The position numbers and the translations under genes are program-made. A model generated the notes under the pieces. That model was not told the origin of the DNA and ran no database searches. It saw only the letters and a program-made list of their open reading frames with translations. This document shows, one piece after another, positions 1 to 8,473 of a DNA stretch of 64,000 bases. Source of the DNA: Pseudomonadota bacterium (GTDB lineage: Bacteria > Pseudomonadota > Gammaproteobacteria > Burkholderiales > Burkholderiaceae_B); contig JAEWHK010000033.1 in assembly GCA_023387815.1 (NCBI GenBank), positions 24,493 through 88,492 of the forward strand. Direction: 5' to 3'. Position 1 is the first letter of the stretch; the number at the start of each line of letters is the position of its first letter.

Positions 1-1167
1 GAACCGCCGCTGCTGGGCGAAGTGCTTCGCTCCATGAAAGGTGGTGTCGATACGGATACGCCGACTGGATTTGCTGCGCTCAATGCCGGGAAACAGTCGC
101 TGGCCGTGGATATCCGCACTCCCGAAGGCGCGGATATCATCCGCAAGCTGGCTGCAACGGTAGATGTTTTTATCGAAAATTTCCGTCCCGGCGTGGTCGC
201 CCGTTACGGACTTGATTATGACTCGATCAAAGCCATCAGGCCGGACATTGTGTATTGCTCCATTTCCGGTTTCGGTCAGTCTGGTGACTGGGCGCAGCGC
301 GGTGCCTATGATCATGTGGTACAGGCGCTGACAGGCATGATGATGATGTCGGGTGAAGGTGATGATGCACCGCCGCTCAAAGTTGGCTTTCCGGTGGTGG
401 ATGTTGCCGTGGGGATGCTGGGTGCGCTTTCCATTGTGTCATCGCTGCATCTGCGCACGCGCGAAGGCGTTGGACAGTACATCGATGCATCGATGGTCCA
501 GGCATCGCTGATGCTCATGTACCCGAACGTGAGCGCCTACCTGACTGATGCTGCGCCGACCCGCCGACTGGGTAATCGCGGATATACAGGCAGCCCCGCC
601 GCTGACACCTATCGTTGTGCGGACGGCTGGCTGGCCATCGCCGCCAACACGCCAGCCCAGTTTCGTCGTCTGACGCGCGCTATCGGCGTCGAAGATTTGT
701 GCAACGACCCACAAGCCCTGGATCTGGACGCATTCAATCTACCCAATGGCTTTGTGGTGCCGAATGACCGCGACTTTGTGGCCGCCCGTCTGCAACAGGC
801 ATTCGCAATGCGCAGCGCCGGCGAACTTGAGGATATACTGAGCGCTGCGGATGTGCCTGCTGCCAAGGTTCGCAAGCTTGAACAATTTCTGGATGAAGTC
901 GATGAAGGAACCTGTCTGAATCTGCCGGATTACCGTTATGATCAGAATCACACGTCTGATAAGCTGCGCACGCGCGGCATTGGATTTGCACTAGACAGTG
1001 ACCGGGAACACGATGCAGCTTGTATCAAAACCGGGGCGCCTACGCTCGGACAGGATACCTACACTGTACTGACCGATGCGGGTATCGATGAAAACACGAT
1101 CGCACAGCTGGAAGTGGCGGGTATCATCAAGGTCCGAGACGCCAGCTCCGCGCCGGTGAATGCCTGA
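1..1167 (+). CDS. CaiB/BaiF (class III) CoA-transferase, 5' end outside window
   Basis: The reading frame is already open at base 1, so the N-terminus lies upstream. The product is a family III CoA-transferase, which moves CoA between organic acids by way of an enzyme-bound aspartyl thioester. The segment GQYIDASMVQ matches the conserved region that carries the catalytic Asp in this family, and the spacing to the C-terminus is normal. The C-terminus has typical features such as ALSIVSSLHLRTREG before the active site. Its neighbours, an SDR and a MaoC hydratase on the same strand, suggest activation and then beta-oxidation-like processing of an acyl-CoA. The substrate cannot be told from sequence. 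Confidence 0.9.
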   Translation, partial: EPPLLGEVLRSMKGGVDTDTPTGFAALNAGKQSLAVDIRTPEGADIIRKLAATVDVFIENFRPGVVARYGLDYDSIKAIRPDIVYCSISGFGQSGDWAQRGAYDHVVQALTGMMMMSGEGDDAPPLKVGFPVVDVAVGMLGALSIVSSLHLRTREGVGQYIDASMVQASLMLMYPNVSAYLTDAAPTRRLGNRGYTGSPAADTYRCADGWLAIAANTPAQFRRLTRAIGVEDLCNDPQALDLDAFNLPNGFVVPNDRDFVAARLQQAFAMRSAGELEDILSAADVPAAKVRKLEQFLDEVDEGTCLNLPDYRYDQNHTSDKLRTRGIGFALDSDREHDAACIKTGAPTLGQDTYTVLTDAGIDENTIAQLEVAGIIKVRDASSAPVNA

Positions 1168-1211
1168 GCATGCAGGCGATATTTGAAACATTGAACAATC
1201 AGGGAGACTTC

Positions 1212-2162
1212 ATGAAACAACTTCTGCAAGGCCGCGTCGCCATTGTGACGGGCGCAGCCCGTGGTCTGGGCCGTTCCCACGCGCTAGAGCTTGCGCGACA
1301 GGGTGCAAAAGTCCTGGTCAATGACCGGGGCGCAGATCAGCCTGGATCCGAGGCTCAGGCCGTGGTGGAAGCCATTCTGGCGGCAGGCGGCCAGGCCTGC
1401 CTGCATGGTGCTGACGTCACCAACATCGACGAAGTACAGGCAATGGTGCAGCTTGCCGAGAGCACATGGGGCCAGGTCGATATTCTGGTCAACAATGCCG
1501 GCATTCTTCGCGATAAATCATTTGCCAAAATGAGCCTGGACGATTTTCGCCTGGTTCTGGAAGTGCATTTGATGGGCTCGGTCAACTGCACACATGCCGT
1601 ATGGAATGGGATGCGCGAAAGAAACTATGGCCGCATTGTCATGACCACATCGTCTTCAGGACTTTACGGCAATTTCGGACAGGCCAATTATGGGGCTGCA
1701 AAAATGGCGCTAGTGGGATTGATGCAGACGCTGGGAATTGAAGGCGAACGCAATAACGTGCACGTCAATTGCCTGGCACCCACCGCGGCCACCGCCATGA
1801 CCGAAGGGCTGCTGGAGCCCGAAGCACTGGCAATGCTGTCACCCGAATCGGTCAGCCCGGCCCTGATCGCTCTGGTCACCGACGATGCGCCGAACCGGAA
1901 AATACTGATGGCCGGCGCAGGCAGCGTGGAACAGGCAAACATCACTATGACTCAGGGCATTACGTTAAGCAAAGCGCAATTGCAAAACAACGAACTGCTG
2001 CAGCGCCTTGACGAAGTGTCGGATCGCCAGGATGAACGTGTTCCCGTGACGGGATTTGATCAGCTGCGACACGAGATTGCCAAGGCACAGGCAAGACAGG
2101 ATCTCGACAAATCTGGCGTAGCCGACAGAACCGCAAGAGTACAGACAGCAGGCACAGAGTAA
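1212..2162 (+). CDS. Short-chain dehydrogenase/reductase, hydroxyacyl-CoA dehydrogenase-like
   Basis: A 316-residue SDR that oxidises a secondary alcohol with NAD(P). The cofactor motif TGAARGLG is at residues 13-20, NNAG at 94-97, and the catalytic set is Ser147-149, Tyr160 and Lys164. The N-terminal 250 residues resemble the (3R)-hydroxyacyl-CoA dehydrogenase part of peroxisomal multifunctional enzyme type 2; about 60 further residues form a charged tail. The frame is open from 1170, but ATG 1212 follows a GGGAG ribosome-binding site and begins the domain properly. It lies 44 bases after the CoA-transferase and just before a MaoC hydratase, so an acyl-CoA operon is likely. Confidence 0.9.
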   Translation: MKQLLQGRVAIVTGAARGLGRSHALELARQGAKVLVNDRGADQPGSEAQAVVEAILAAGGQACLHGADVTNIDEVQAMVQLAESTWGQVDILVNNAGILRDKSFAKMSLDDFRLVLEVHLMGSVNCTHAVWNGMRERNYGRIVMTTSSSGLYGNFGQANYGAAKMALVGLMQTLGIEGERNNVHVNCLAPTAATAMTEGLLEPEALAMLSPESVSPALIALVTDDAPNRKILMAGAGSVEQANITMTQGITLSKAQLQNNELLQRLDEVSDRQDERVPVTGFDQLRHEIAKAQARQDLDKSGVADRTARVQTAGTE

Positions 2163-2188
2163 ACGGCGAACAAGGACTTCGACATCCC

Positions 2189-2710
2189 ATGAACGACACG
2201 GCGCCCACGACACGTAAAGCCTTCCCGCAATCGTTTGACTCCATTCAGGCGTTACTTGATTTTAAAGATCAGCCGGCTCTGCAATCGTCGCCTGTCGTCA
2301 TTGATCAGGACACCATATCCCGGTTTGCACAGATCACACATGATACGCAATGGATCCATACGGATCCCGCTCGCGCCCACGCCGAATCGCCGTATGGAAC
2401 AACCATTGCGCACGGATTCCTGGTTTTGTCACTGCTGACCTATTGGCAGTCAACGTGTATCGCATTTCCTAAGGCCCGGATGCTTCTGAACTATGGCTTC
2501 GACAAAATCCGGTACACGACAGCAGTTCCTTCCGGCGCGAGTGTAAGCGCGTCTTTTGCGCTCACTGAAGTGACACAAACACGGCCTGGAGAAGCCCGGT
2601 GCAAATGGAATGTCAAAGTCTGTCTTGACGACACGCAGCAGGTAGCCATTTATGCGGACTGGCTGATCCTGGTTCGGTTTGACGAGGCGGAATCCACATC
2701 AGCTTCGTGA
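2189..2710 (+). CDS. MaoC-like (R)-specific enoyl-CoA hydratase
   Basis: A 173-residue single hot-dog protein. The hydratase-2 signature with catalytic Asp52 and His57 is visible in THDTQWIH, and YGTTIAHGFL follows as in MaoC/NodN family members. The expected reaction is hydration or dehydration of an enoyl-CoA. It is 26 bases downstream of the SDR, which would oxidise the hydroxyacyl-CoA product, so the two can act in sequence. It is probably the last gene of the operon: the next gene is on the other strand 58 bases away. Confidence 0.87.
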   Translation: MNDTAPTTRKAFPQSFDSIQALLDFKDQPALQSSPVVIDQDTISRFAQITHDTQWIHTDPARAHAESPYGTTIAHGFLVLSLLTYWQSTCIAFPKARMLLNYGFDKIRYTTAVPSGASVSASFALTEVTQTRPGEARCKWNVKVCLDDTQQVAIYADWLILVRFDEAESTSAS

Positions 2711-2768
2711 TATAACGTTCGATTCGACGAGACGAAATTTGCATCTGCTTCATGACATAAAAAACGCA

Positions 2769-3095
2769 TCACTGCGAATAATCGTCCGGAAGCAGCAAGG
2801 TAATCAGTCGACGGGCCTGCGCATCTGAATGGATGACTCCGGCCCGCAGCTCAAGCGCCGAATGTGCTCGTGGGTACCATACCATCCGATAGGGAGCGAG
2901 CCTATCGATAAACCGCAACAACCGACGCTGCCTGTCCAGAAATAGTACGGAAACCGCAAAGCGCATGGCACAGGTATGTATGCCTTGACATGGTATGAAA
3001 TGGAACACCTGAGTCGCTGGAACATCTCGTCTTCCCATCAATCCAAGAAATCGCTGGTGAAACCGGTCAAACGTGATCAGTGAAAATTCATGCAT
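2769..3095 (-). CDS. DUF192 family protein at the end of the Tad operon
   Basis: A 108-residue protein matching DUF192: FHQRFLGLMGRRD, then IPCQGIHTCAMRFAVSVLFLD and a late LELRAG strand, which are the conserved blocks of the family. Unlike the second DUF192 protein in this window (54995-55519), it has no signal peptide and is therefore probably cytoplasmic. Its ATG follows the TGA of tadC with no gap, so it is translated with tadC. DUF192 has no established biochemical function; its place as last gene of a Tad operon suggests a pilus-related role, which is inference only. Confidence 0.82.
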   Translation of the reverse strand: MHEFSLITFDRFHQRFLGLMGRRDVPATQVFHFIPCQGIHTCAMRFAVSVLFLDRQRRLLRFIDRLAPYRMVWYPRAHSALELRAGVIHSDAQARRLITLLLPDDYSQ

Positions 3096-3968
3096 TCAGA
3101 TTCCTGATTGAAGCACTTTTACGGCGATGGGGAACGCCAGAACGATAAACGTGCAGGGAAAAATGCAGAAGATAAGCGGCATGAGCATTTTGACCGGTGC
3201 TTCCAGCGCCCGCTTTTCTGCAAAACTGAAACGTTCCTGCCGACGCTGCTCTGATTGAGAACGCAATAATGGCCCCAGCCCCATACCAAGGTTCTCTGCC
3301 TGCGCAATGGCGGCCACCCAACGACCGATTTCCGGTGTTCCAGTACGAAACGCCATCGCCTTGAGCGCATCAATTCGAGGTTTTCCCGCCCGCATTTCAG
3401 CCAGGCTATATCTAAGCTCCTCGCGCAGAATGCCCGCCGGACACAGCGCTGCAGTGTGAGCCAGTGCCCCTTGCAGATTCTGTCCGGCTTCCACGCATAA
3501 GGTTGTCATATCCAGAAAAAACGGAAGTTCGCGTAGTATGTGGCTTCGACGCCTGACCGCCCTGTCTCTCAGCCACAGCAGAGGAAAAAAATAAGCACCT
3601 GTTGCCATTGCACCTGCAATGATGACATTTGTCATTGGATGACCAAGCAGGTCTGAGCGCTGGACGAAAAGGCTGATGGCAAAAGCGATTCCCGCAGCAA
3701 GACACTGAGTACCTAAAATATGATCTACGCACGCCATGTTCTCCAGGCCGGCATGACGCAGAAGTGACTGAATGCGCTCACGATGTCTCCACGGTACAAA
3801 TGGCATGATGACCCGCCCCAGAACATCAATCCAGGGCCAGAACAGGACAAAAAGTTTGCGTTTCCTGAACGCCGCAGGAACCGGGAGCCTTCCTGCTGCA
3901 GGAGAAAGAATCACATACAGCAAGAGGCAAATACTAAAACCCGCAAGCAGGCTGCTGATCCAGAACAT
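3096..3968 (-). CDS. tadC: Tad pilus inner-membrane platform protein TadC
   Basis: A 290-residue type II secretion F-domain protein. There are hydrophobic segments at the N-terminus, in the middle (about residues 85-150) and at the C-terminus (LMPLIFCIFPCTFIVLAF). The block LRELPFFLDMTTLCVEAGQNLQGAL is typical of the cytoplasmic T2SSF domain of TadC. TadC and TadB together form the membrane platform that works with the TadA ATPase in Flp pilus assembly. The gene is 15 bases downstream of tadB and abuts the DUF192 gene. Confidence 0.92.
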   Translation of the reverse strand: MFWISSLLAGFSICLLLYVILSPAAGRLPVPAAFRKRKLFVLFWPWIDVLGRVIMPFVPWRHRERIQSLLRHAGLENMACVDHILGTQCLAAGIAFAISLFVQRSDLLGHPMTNVIIAGAMATGAYFFPLLWLRDRAVRRRSHILRELPFFLDMTTLCVEAGQNLQGALAHTAALCPAGILREELRYSLAEMRAGKPRIDALKAMAFRTGTPEIGRWVAAIAQAENLGMGLGPLLRSQSEQRRQERFSFAEKRALEAPVKMLMPLIFCIFPCTFIVLAFPIAVKVLQSGI

Positions 3969-3983
3969 GACTGCGTTATCCGT

Positions 3984-4829
3984 TTAAATATCAATATTGA
4001 CGATCCGGCGAATCAGCCACAATCCCAGCGCTTCAAGCACGAGCACCACGATCAGCACACCCCAGCCCGCAGGGTGACGCCATAGCAGTTGCATGGAATC
4101 CGGATCAAGGAAACTGAGGACAGCGATCAGCAGCACTGGCAACCCGGCCATGACCCATGCCTGCATTTTTCCCTGTGACGTCAGGGCACGGATTCTGCCC
4201 TGTATCTGCTGACGGGCGTGCAAGGTATGGGCAATTCGTTCAAGTGCTTCAGCCAGATTCCCGCCACTGTGCATTGCTATTCTGAGCGCAGATACAAACA
4301 GCCCCGTCGACTCGGTGGGAACGCGACCATGAAGCCGATCCAGGCATTGCTCGAATGTCACGCCCACTCTTTGCTGTCTTTGTATCAGCGCGAACTCCTG
4401 GGAAAGCGGCGGCGCTGTCTCCGACGCAAGCTGAGCAATTGCGCTCTGCAGACCAGCACCCGCACGCAAGGCGCCAGCCAGCGCCAGCAGCATTTCCGGC
4501 AACTGACGATCAAATTGTTCCCGGCGACGATTCTGTATGATCGACACGATGCGGTCAGGAACCATGAATACGATTGCGCCTGTGACGGGCGCGAGCCACC
4601 ACAAGCCGGACAACAGCCACGCAGTCAATGCCGATGCCAGTGCCATAACAATGTTTCCCGACCACAGGAGTCGTGGATCGATGAACAGAAAAATATCCTG
4701 AAGCCGAAATGACGTCTCTTTCGTGATTCTTTTTTCCCAATGCTGCAGGACAAGTGCCAGAAGATGCTGCCCCACCAAAAAAACAAGCATCGCGCCGACC
4801 GTGATGAAAACAAGCATGATCCCGAGCAT
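3984..4829 (-). CDS. tadB: Tad pilus inner-membrane platform protein TadB
   Basis: A 281-residue protein with two N-terminal membrane helices, a cytoplasmic T2SSF domain (QLPEMLLALAGALRAGAGLQSAI, then SGGNLAEALERIAHTL) and two C-terminal helices, the standard TadB arrangement. Start ATG 4829 overlaps the stop of the FHA-TadA gene by one base (TAATG), so the two are translationally coupled. Partner of TadC and TadA in the pilus assembly platform. Confidence 0.93.
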   Translation of the reverse strand: MLGIMLVFITVGAMLVFLVGQHLLALVLQHWEKRITKETSFRLQDIFLFIDPRLLWSGNIVMALASALTAWLLSGLWWLAPVTGAIVFMVPDRIVSIIQNRRREQFDRQLPEMLLALAGALRAGAGLQSAIAQLASETAPPLSQEFALIQRQQRVGVTFEQCLDRLHGRVPTESTGLFVSALRIAMHSGGNLAEALERIAHTLHARQQIQGRIRALTSQGKMQAWVMAGLPVLLIAVLSFLDPDSMQLLWRHPAGWGVLIVVLVLEALGLWLIRRIVNIDI

Positions 4830-6691
4830 TATGCAGATACTCCGCTTGAAAACCTGGCGTCTGACGCCGAACCATCGTGGTCTACGGAATTCGTTCTACC
4901 ATTGGGTAAGCGATGCGTCTGAGACAGAACAAAGGTGTTGGTCGTGACGGCAGCGGTGGACTGATTGAAAATAGTCACATCAATCTGCAATCCATCCCGG
5001 ATCAGACTGCCAAAGCAATCCGGCACAATTCCATTGCCCATAAATGCACCATTGCCTTTTCTGTCAAAGCGGAATATTTCCTGCGACTTAATGACACCGC
5101 TTTCAAGACCGCAGATTTCCGTGATTGAGGTAATCACGCGTCGGCCACTGGATAGCCTGCTCTGCTGAATGACAAAATCGATACTGGCCGCAATGTGTTC
5201 CCGCACCGCTGACAGCGGCAATTCCATGCCGGCCATCAGTATCATTGTTTCGAGTCGCGCCAGCGCATCTCGTGGACTGTTGGCATGCAACGTGGTCATG
5301 GAACCTTCGTGTCCGGTATTCATTGCACTGAGCATGTCAAAAGCCTCAGCGCCCCTGCACTCGCCCACTACGATTCGGTCCGGCCGCATACGCAAGGCAT
5401 TGCGCACGAGATCACGAATCAGAATCTGTCCCTTGCCTTCGATATTGGCTGGTCGCGCCTCCAGCGCGATCAGATGCGAATGGTTGAGACGCAGTTCTGC
5501 CGCATCTTCTATGGTGATAATTCGTTCGTGATCAGGAATACAGTTCGAAAGAATGTTGAGCAACGTTGTTTTACCCGAACCGGTGCCGCCCGACACAATC
5601 AGGTTTTTCCGATGTTCGATGCACAGCTGCAGAAACTGCTGCATGCAGGCATCGAGCGTTCCAAGCGCCAGCAAATCGTTCATCCCTGGTCGAAAGTCGG
5701 GAAATTTGCGGATAGTCAGGTTCGCACCACGCAGAGCAATGGGTGGAATGACAGCATTGACGCGCGAACCATCCTTCAGACGCGCGTCCACCATGGGTGA
5801 GCTTTCATCAATACGTCGTCCCAATGGGGCAACGATGCGATCAATAATGCCTCTGACGGATTTTTCGCTGCTGAATGAACCTGGATGAAGACCAAGACGA
5901 CCCGCCTTTTCCACATAGATTTCATCATATCGATTGACCATGATTTCCGTCACCAGCGGATCTGCCAGCAATGGCTCAAGCGGACCGAGGCCAATGGCTT
6001 CGTCAAGCACATCCTGTTTAAGTTCCGCACAATCGATATCGTCGGACGATTGAATATACTCAGCGATGATCTGATCCAGCAGTGCTGCAGCCTCCTGCCG
6101 TAATGCTGCATCAGACATCTGTGATATATCCTTGCGGCGCAAATCAAGCGCCTGGAGAAGGCGCGAGTGCACTTGCAAACGACATTGCAGGTACCTGTCA
6201 GAAGGTAGCTGCTGCGGTACCGTTTTCGCTCCGTCTGCCGTGTGCGTCATGGCTCGTGCGGACGCATCTGCTGCACTTTCACGCTCGCCGACTGTAGGTG
6301 CACAGATCGCATCGACACTGACAGCATCTTGTGCTTGCACATTACTGCATGCGAAATCTTGTGTCACTGTCAGGCAGTCAGGTGCATCTACGTGTTCTGT
6401 GGCGTCCAGGCAGCATAAGACCATGCGGCACGGCCCCATGAGTATTTCATCTGAAATTGCAAGAGGACCGTATTCGCTGATGCGCATGCCATTGACGTAG
6501 GTGCCTGCGAGCGATCCCAGATCTTCGATAAATACCCCGCTCACCCGGCGCACAAACCTGGCGTGGCGGCGCGCAACGCGCCAGCTGCGCAGAAATATCT
6601 CACATTCCCGGTTTCTGCCTGCAATCGCAGGCAAAGCGTACTGCTCGCGTCTGACTGTACCATCTTCAAAATGCATATCCATCACGATCAT
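4829..6691 (-). CDS. tadA: FHA domain - TadA/CpaF pilus assembly ATPase fusion
   Basis: 620 residues. Residues 1-95 form an FHA phosphothreonine-binding domain (AGRNRE at 24-29, SWRVARRHARF, TYVNG). A low-complexity linker of about 70 residues follows, then a complete TadA/CpaF secretion ATPase with Walker A GGTGSGKTT (368-376), Walker B region RIVVGECRG (439-447) and TGHEGSMTTLHANSPRDAL. CpaF normally has about 450-500 residues and no FHA domain. The C-terminus has roughly 70 residues beyond the ATPase core. A good GAGG ribosome-binding site precedes ATG 6691, which overlaps the secretin stop (ATGA). The ATPase powers Flp pilus extension; the FHA part may tether it to a phosphorylated partner. 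Confidence 0.93.
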   Translation of the reverse strand: MIVMDMHFEDGTVRREQYALPAIAGRNRECEIFLRSWRVARRHARFVRRVSGVFIEDLGSLAGTYVNGMRISEYGPLAISDEILMGPCRMVLCCLDATEHVDAPDCLTVTQDFACSNVQAQDAVSVDAICAPTVGERESAADASARAMTHTADGAKTVPQQLPSDRYLQCRLQVHSRLLQALDLRRKDISQMSDAALRQEAAALLDQIIAEYIQSSDDIDCAELKQDVLDEAIGLGPLEPLLADPLVTEIMVNRYDEIYVEKAGRLGLHPGSFSSEKSVRGIIDRIVAPLGRRIDESSPMVDARLKDGSRVNAVIPPIALRGANLTIRKFPDFRPGMNDLLALGTLDACMQQFLQLCIEHRKNLIVSGGTGSGKTTLLNILSNCIPDHERIITIEDAAELRLNHSHLIALEARPANIEGKGQILIRDLVRNALRMRPDRIVVGECRGAEAFDMLSAMNTGHEGSMTTLHANSPRDALARLETMILMAGMELPLSAVREHIAASIDFVIQQSRLSSGRRVITSITEICGLESGVIKSQEIFRFDRKGNGAFMGNGIVPDCFGSLIRDGLQIDVTIFNQSTAAVTTNTFVLSQTHRLPNGRTNSVDHDGSASDARFSSGVSA

Positions 6692-8322
6692 TGAGGTCCT
6701 CCGGTAACAAATGAATCCGACGCACGGCGCTGCAGCCGCAACACTGGTTTCCAGCGTGAATGTTTCACGCGAATGGGTACCGTGCGACGGGCGCCTGTAG
6801 TCAGCTTTTTAACTGCATCGGCGCGTTTGGTCGCATTGATGAAGCCGCGCGAAAAATGCCAGTGTTCACCCGCCGGCACCCATATCGGAAATTGATGACC
6901 TTTCGCTGCTGGTGTCTGTGGGCTCCGGTTTTCTTGTGCTTTCGCTTCCTGGTCACGTGCACCATCAAATGTATTCAGATCGCCGTTAGCCAGTGCGCTT
7001 ATGTTCGGTTCCGCGCTGATCTTCGTCTGCGTTTCGCTGCTGACGGGCACATTCAGGACGGGTGGTGACCTGAACGTGTCGTCTATGATTTCCCGGGAAC
7101 GGGTCGTGCGCGCAAGAAGGTCATGGTTATCTGCCGACACAACGACAGGACGAACAAAGATGGCCAGTTCCGTTTCATTACGTTGAAAGCGGCTCGAGCG
7201 AAACAATGCACCCAGTACCGGCAGATCACCCAGGCCGGGAAGCTTTTCGGCATTGCGAAATTGGTCGCGCGAAATAAAGCCGGCAAGAACCAACGTCTGC
7301 CCGGACTGCACATTGAATTCTGTTGAGGTGCGCCGTGTCTTGAGCGCCGGGCCTCCGTTGACGGTCATGGACGCATCCACAGAACTGACCTCCACGTCAA
7401 TTTTTGATCTGACGTTTCCATTCTTCTGTATTCGTGGAGTTATGTGCAGACTGACGCCGTAAGGTTTGAATATGGTCTGGTTCTGTCCATTGCGATCAGT
7501 GGTGACATAAGGCACCTCGCCACCTGCCAGAAACTCGGCTGTCGAACCGCTACGCGCCATCAATTGCGGCTGTGCAAGAACAACCGCCTGGCCTTGCTGT
7601 GCGAGCGTCTGCACCGATGCGGACAGAAGCGCATTCAGACCAAAATAGCCGGCCGGCGCTGCTGCACGAAAGGGAATTTGCAGTGGTCCGTCTCCAGGCC
7701 GGTTCGAAAAACGCGACGATCCCGAATCCCAGACTGCGCCGGCAGCCAGCCCACCCGCGTTCGTATTCCATTTGATACCCAGTTCCTGAAGGACGTTACG
7801 TGGCAGTTCCAGAATCTGTACATCAAGCAGCACCATCTGATCCCAGCCAATCTGACTGGTCATGTCGACTATCTGCGGAAAATGACGCGCAAGCACCATC
7901 AGCCTTTCACGGTCGGCATCGCTCAGGTTGTCACCTTCCACGATGATTTTTTCACCGACCTGCGTCGCTTTGATATGTCCGATCGTACTCAGGATGCGAC
8001 GGATATCATGCTGCAATCGCTGCTCTCCGACTGCCCTGACCTGTACATGAAACTGCTGACTGCCATTATTTTTATCCCAGATATTGACGACGGTTTCTCC
8101 GGGTTCCCGCGCGAACAACACAATTTCATTATCTGCGTCAGTGACGGCATTGACAACCCTGCCGTTGCCAACAGCAACACGAGAAAGGTCGGCAACGGAC
8201 AGCACTTTGACGTCCCCAACCTGCAACTGAATGTCTGTGTCCGTGGCTGACTGCGCACGAACTATCGGCATTGCGCATATACCGAGAGCAACAATAAAGG
8301 AAATCACCGTTAAATACTTCAT
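6688..8322 (-). CDS. cpaC: Tad pilus outer-membrane secretin (CpaC/RcpA)
   Basis: 544 residues. Signal peptide MKYLTVISFIVALGICAMPIVRA; N-terminal pilus-secretin domain (DVKVLSVADLSRVAVGNGRVV); BON-like segment; C-terminal secretin domain with VQTLAQQGQAVVLAQPQL and the gate/barrel region VSLHITPRI through FISRDQFRNAEKLPGLGDLP. A tail of about 120 basic, Pro- and Gln-rich residues follows the barrel. The frame stays open upstream to 8814, but that part only shadows cpaB; ATG 8322 starts a proper signal peptide. A 100-base leader with degenerate 19-base repeats separates it from cpaB. Forms the pore through which the Flp pilus leaves the cell. Confidence 0.92.
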   Translation of the reverse strand: MKYLTVISFIVALGICAMPIVRAQSATDTDIQLQVGDVKVLSVADLSRVAVGNGRVVNAVTDADNEIVLFAREPGETVVNIWDKNNGSQQFHVQVRAVGEQRLQHDIRRILSTIGHIKATQVGEKIIVEGDNLSDADRERLMVLARHFPQIVDMTSQIGWDQMVLLDVQILELPRNVLQELGIKWNTNAGGLAAGAVWDSGSSRFSNRPGDGPLQIPFRAAAPAGYFGLNALLSASVQTLAQQGQAVVLAQPQLMARSGSTAEFLAGGEVPYVTTDRNGQNQTIFKPYGVSLHITPRIQKNGNVRSKIDVEVSSVDASMTVNGGPALKTRRTSTEFNVQSGQTLVLAGFISRDQFRNAEKLPGLGDLPVLGALFRSSRFQRNETELAIFVRPVVVSADNHDLLARTTRSREIIDDTFRSPPVLNVPVSSETQTKISAEPNISALANGDLNTFDGARDQEAKAQENRSPQTPAAKGHQFPIWVPAGEHWHFSRGFINATKRADAVKKLTTGARRTVPIRVKHSRWKPVLRLQRRASDSFVTGGPQ

Positions 8323-8473
8323 GCTGATAACTGTTCCTGGGCTGATGATTTTTTCTGGAGCTGATAACTGTTCCTGAGGACGATTCAATTTCATGGAGCT
8401 GATTGCTCTTTCAGTGGACGATTCATTCTTCCGCGGACAATGACTCTTGCTGGCGCTGACTGGATACAGACTG
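8323..8473. repeat. Degenerate 19-base tandem repeats between cpaB and the secretin gene
   Basis: From the secretin start into the end of cpaB the sequence repeats with a period of about 18-19 bases. On the plus strand the units begin at 8323, 8341, 8360, 8379, 8398, 8417, 8436 and 8455; each starts g(c/a)(t/c)gat or close to it and ends near ctgg/atgga. Units 8323-8339 and 8360-8376 are identical over 17 bases. The period is not a multiple of three, although the last units lie within the cpaB coding end. Copies drift with distance, as expected of an old tandem array. Confidence 0.6.

Noticed and set aside
6761..6776. parS-like sequence TGTTTCACGCGAATGG inside the secretin gene
   Set aside because: About 12 of 16 bases match the ParB site, it is inside a coding frame, and it is alone; chance is likely.
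7444..8250. 268-codon plus-strand frame antisense to the secretin gene
   Set aside because: Secretin domain is clear on the minus strand; the antisense frame lacks a site and domain.
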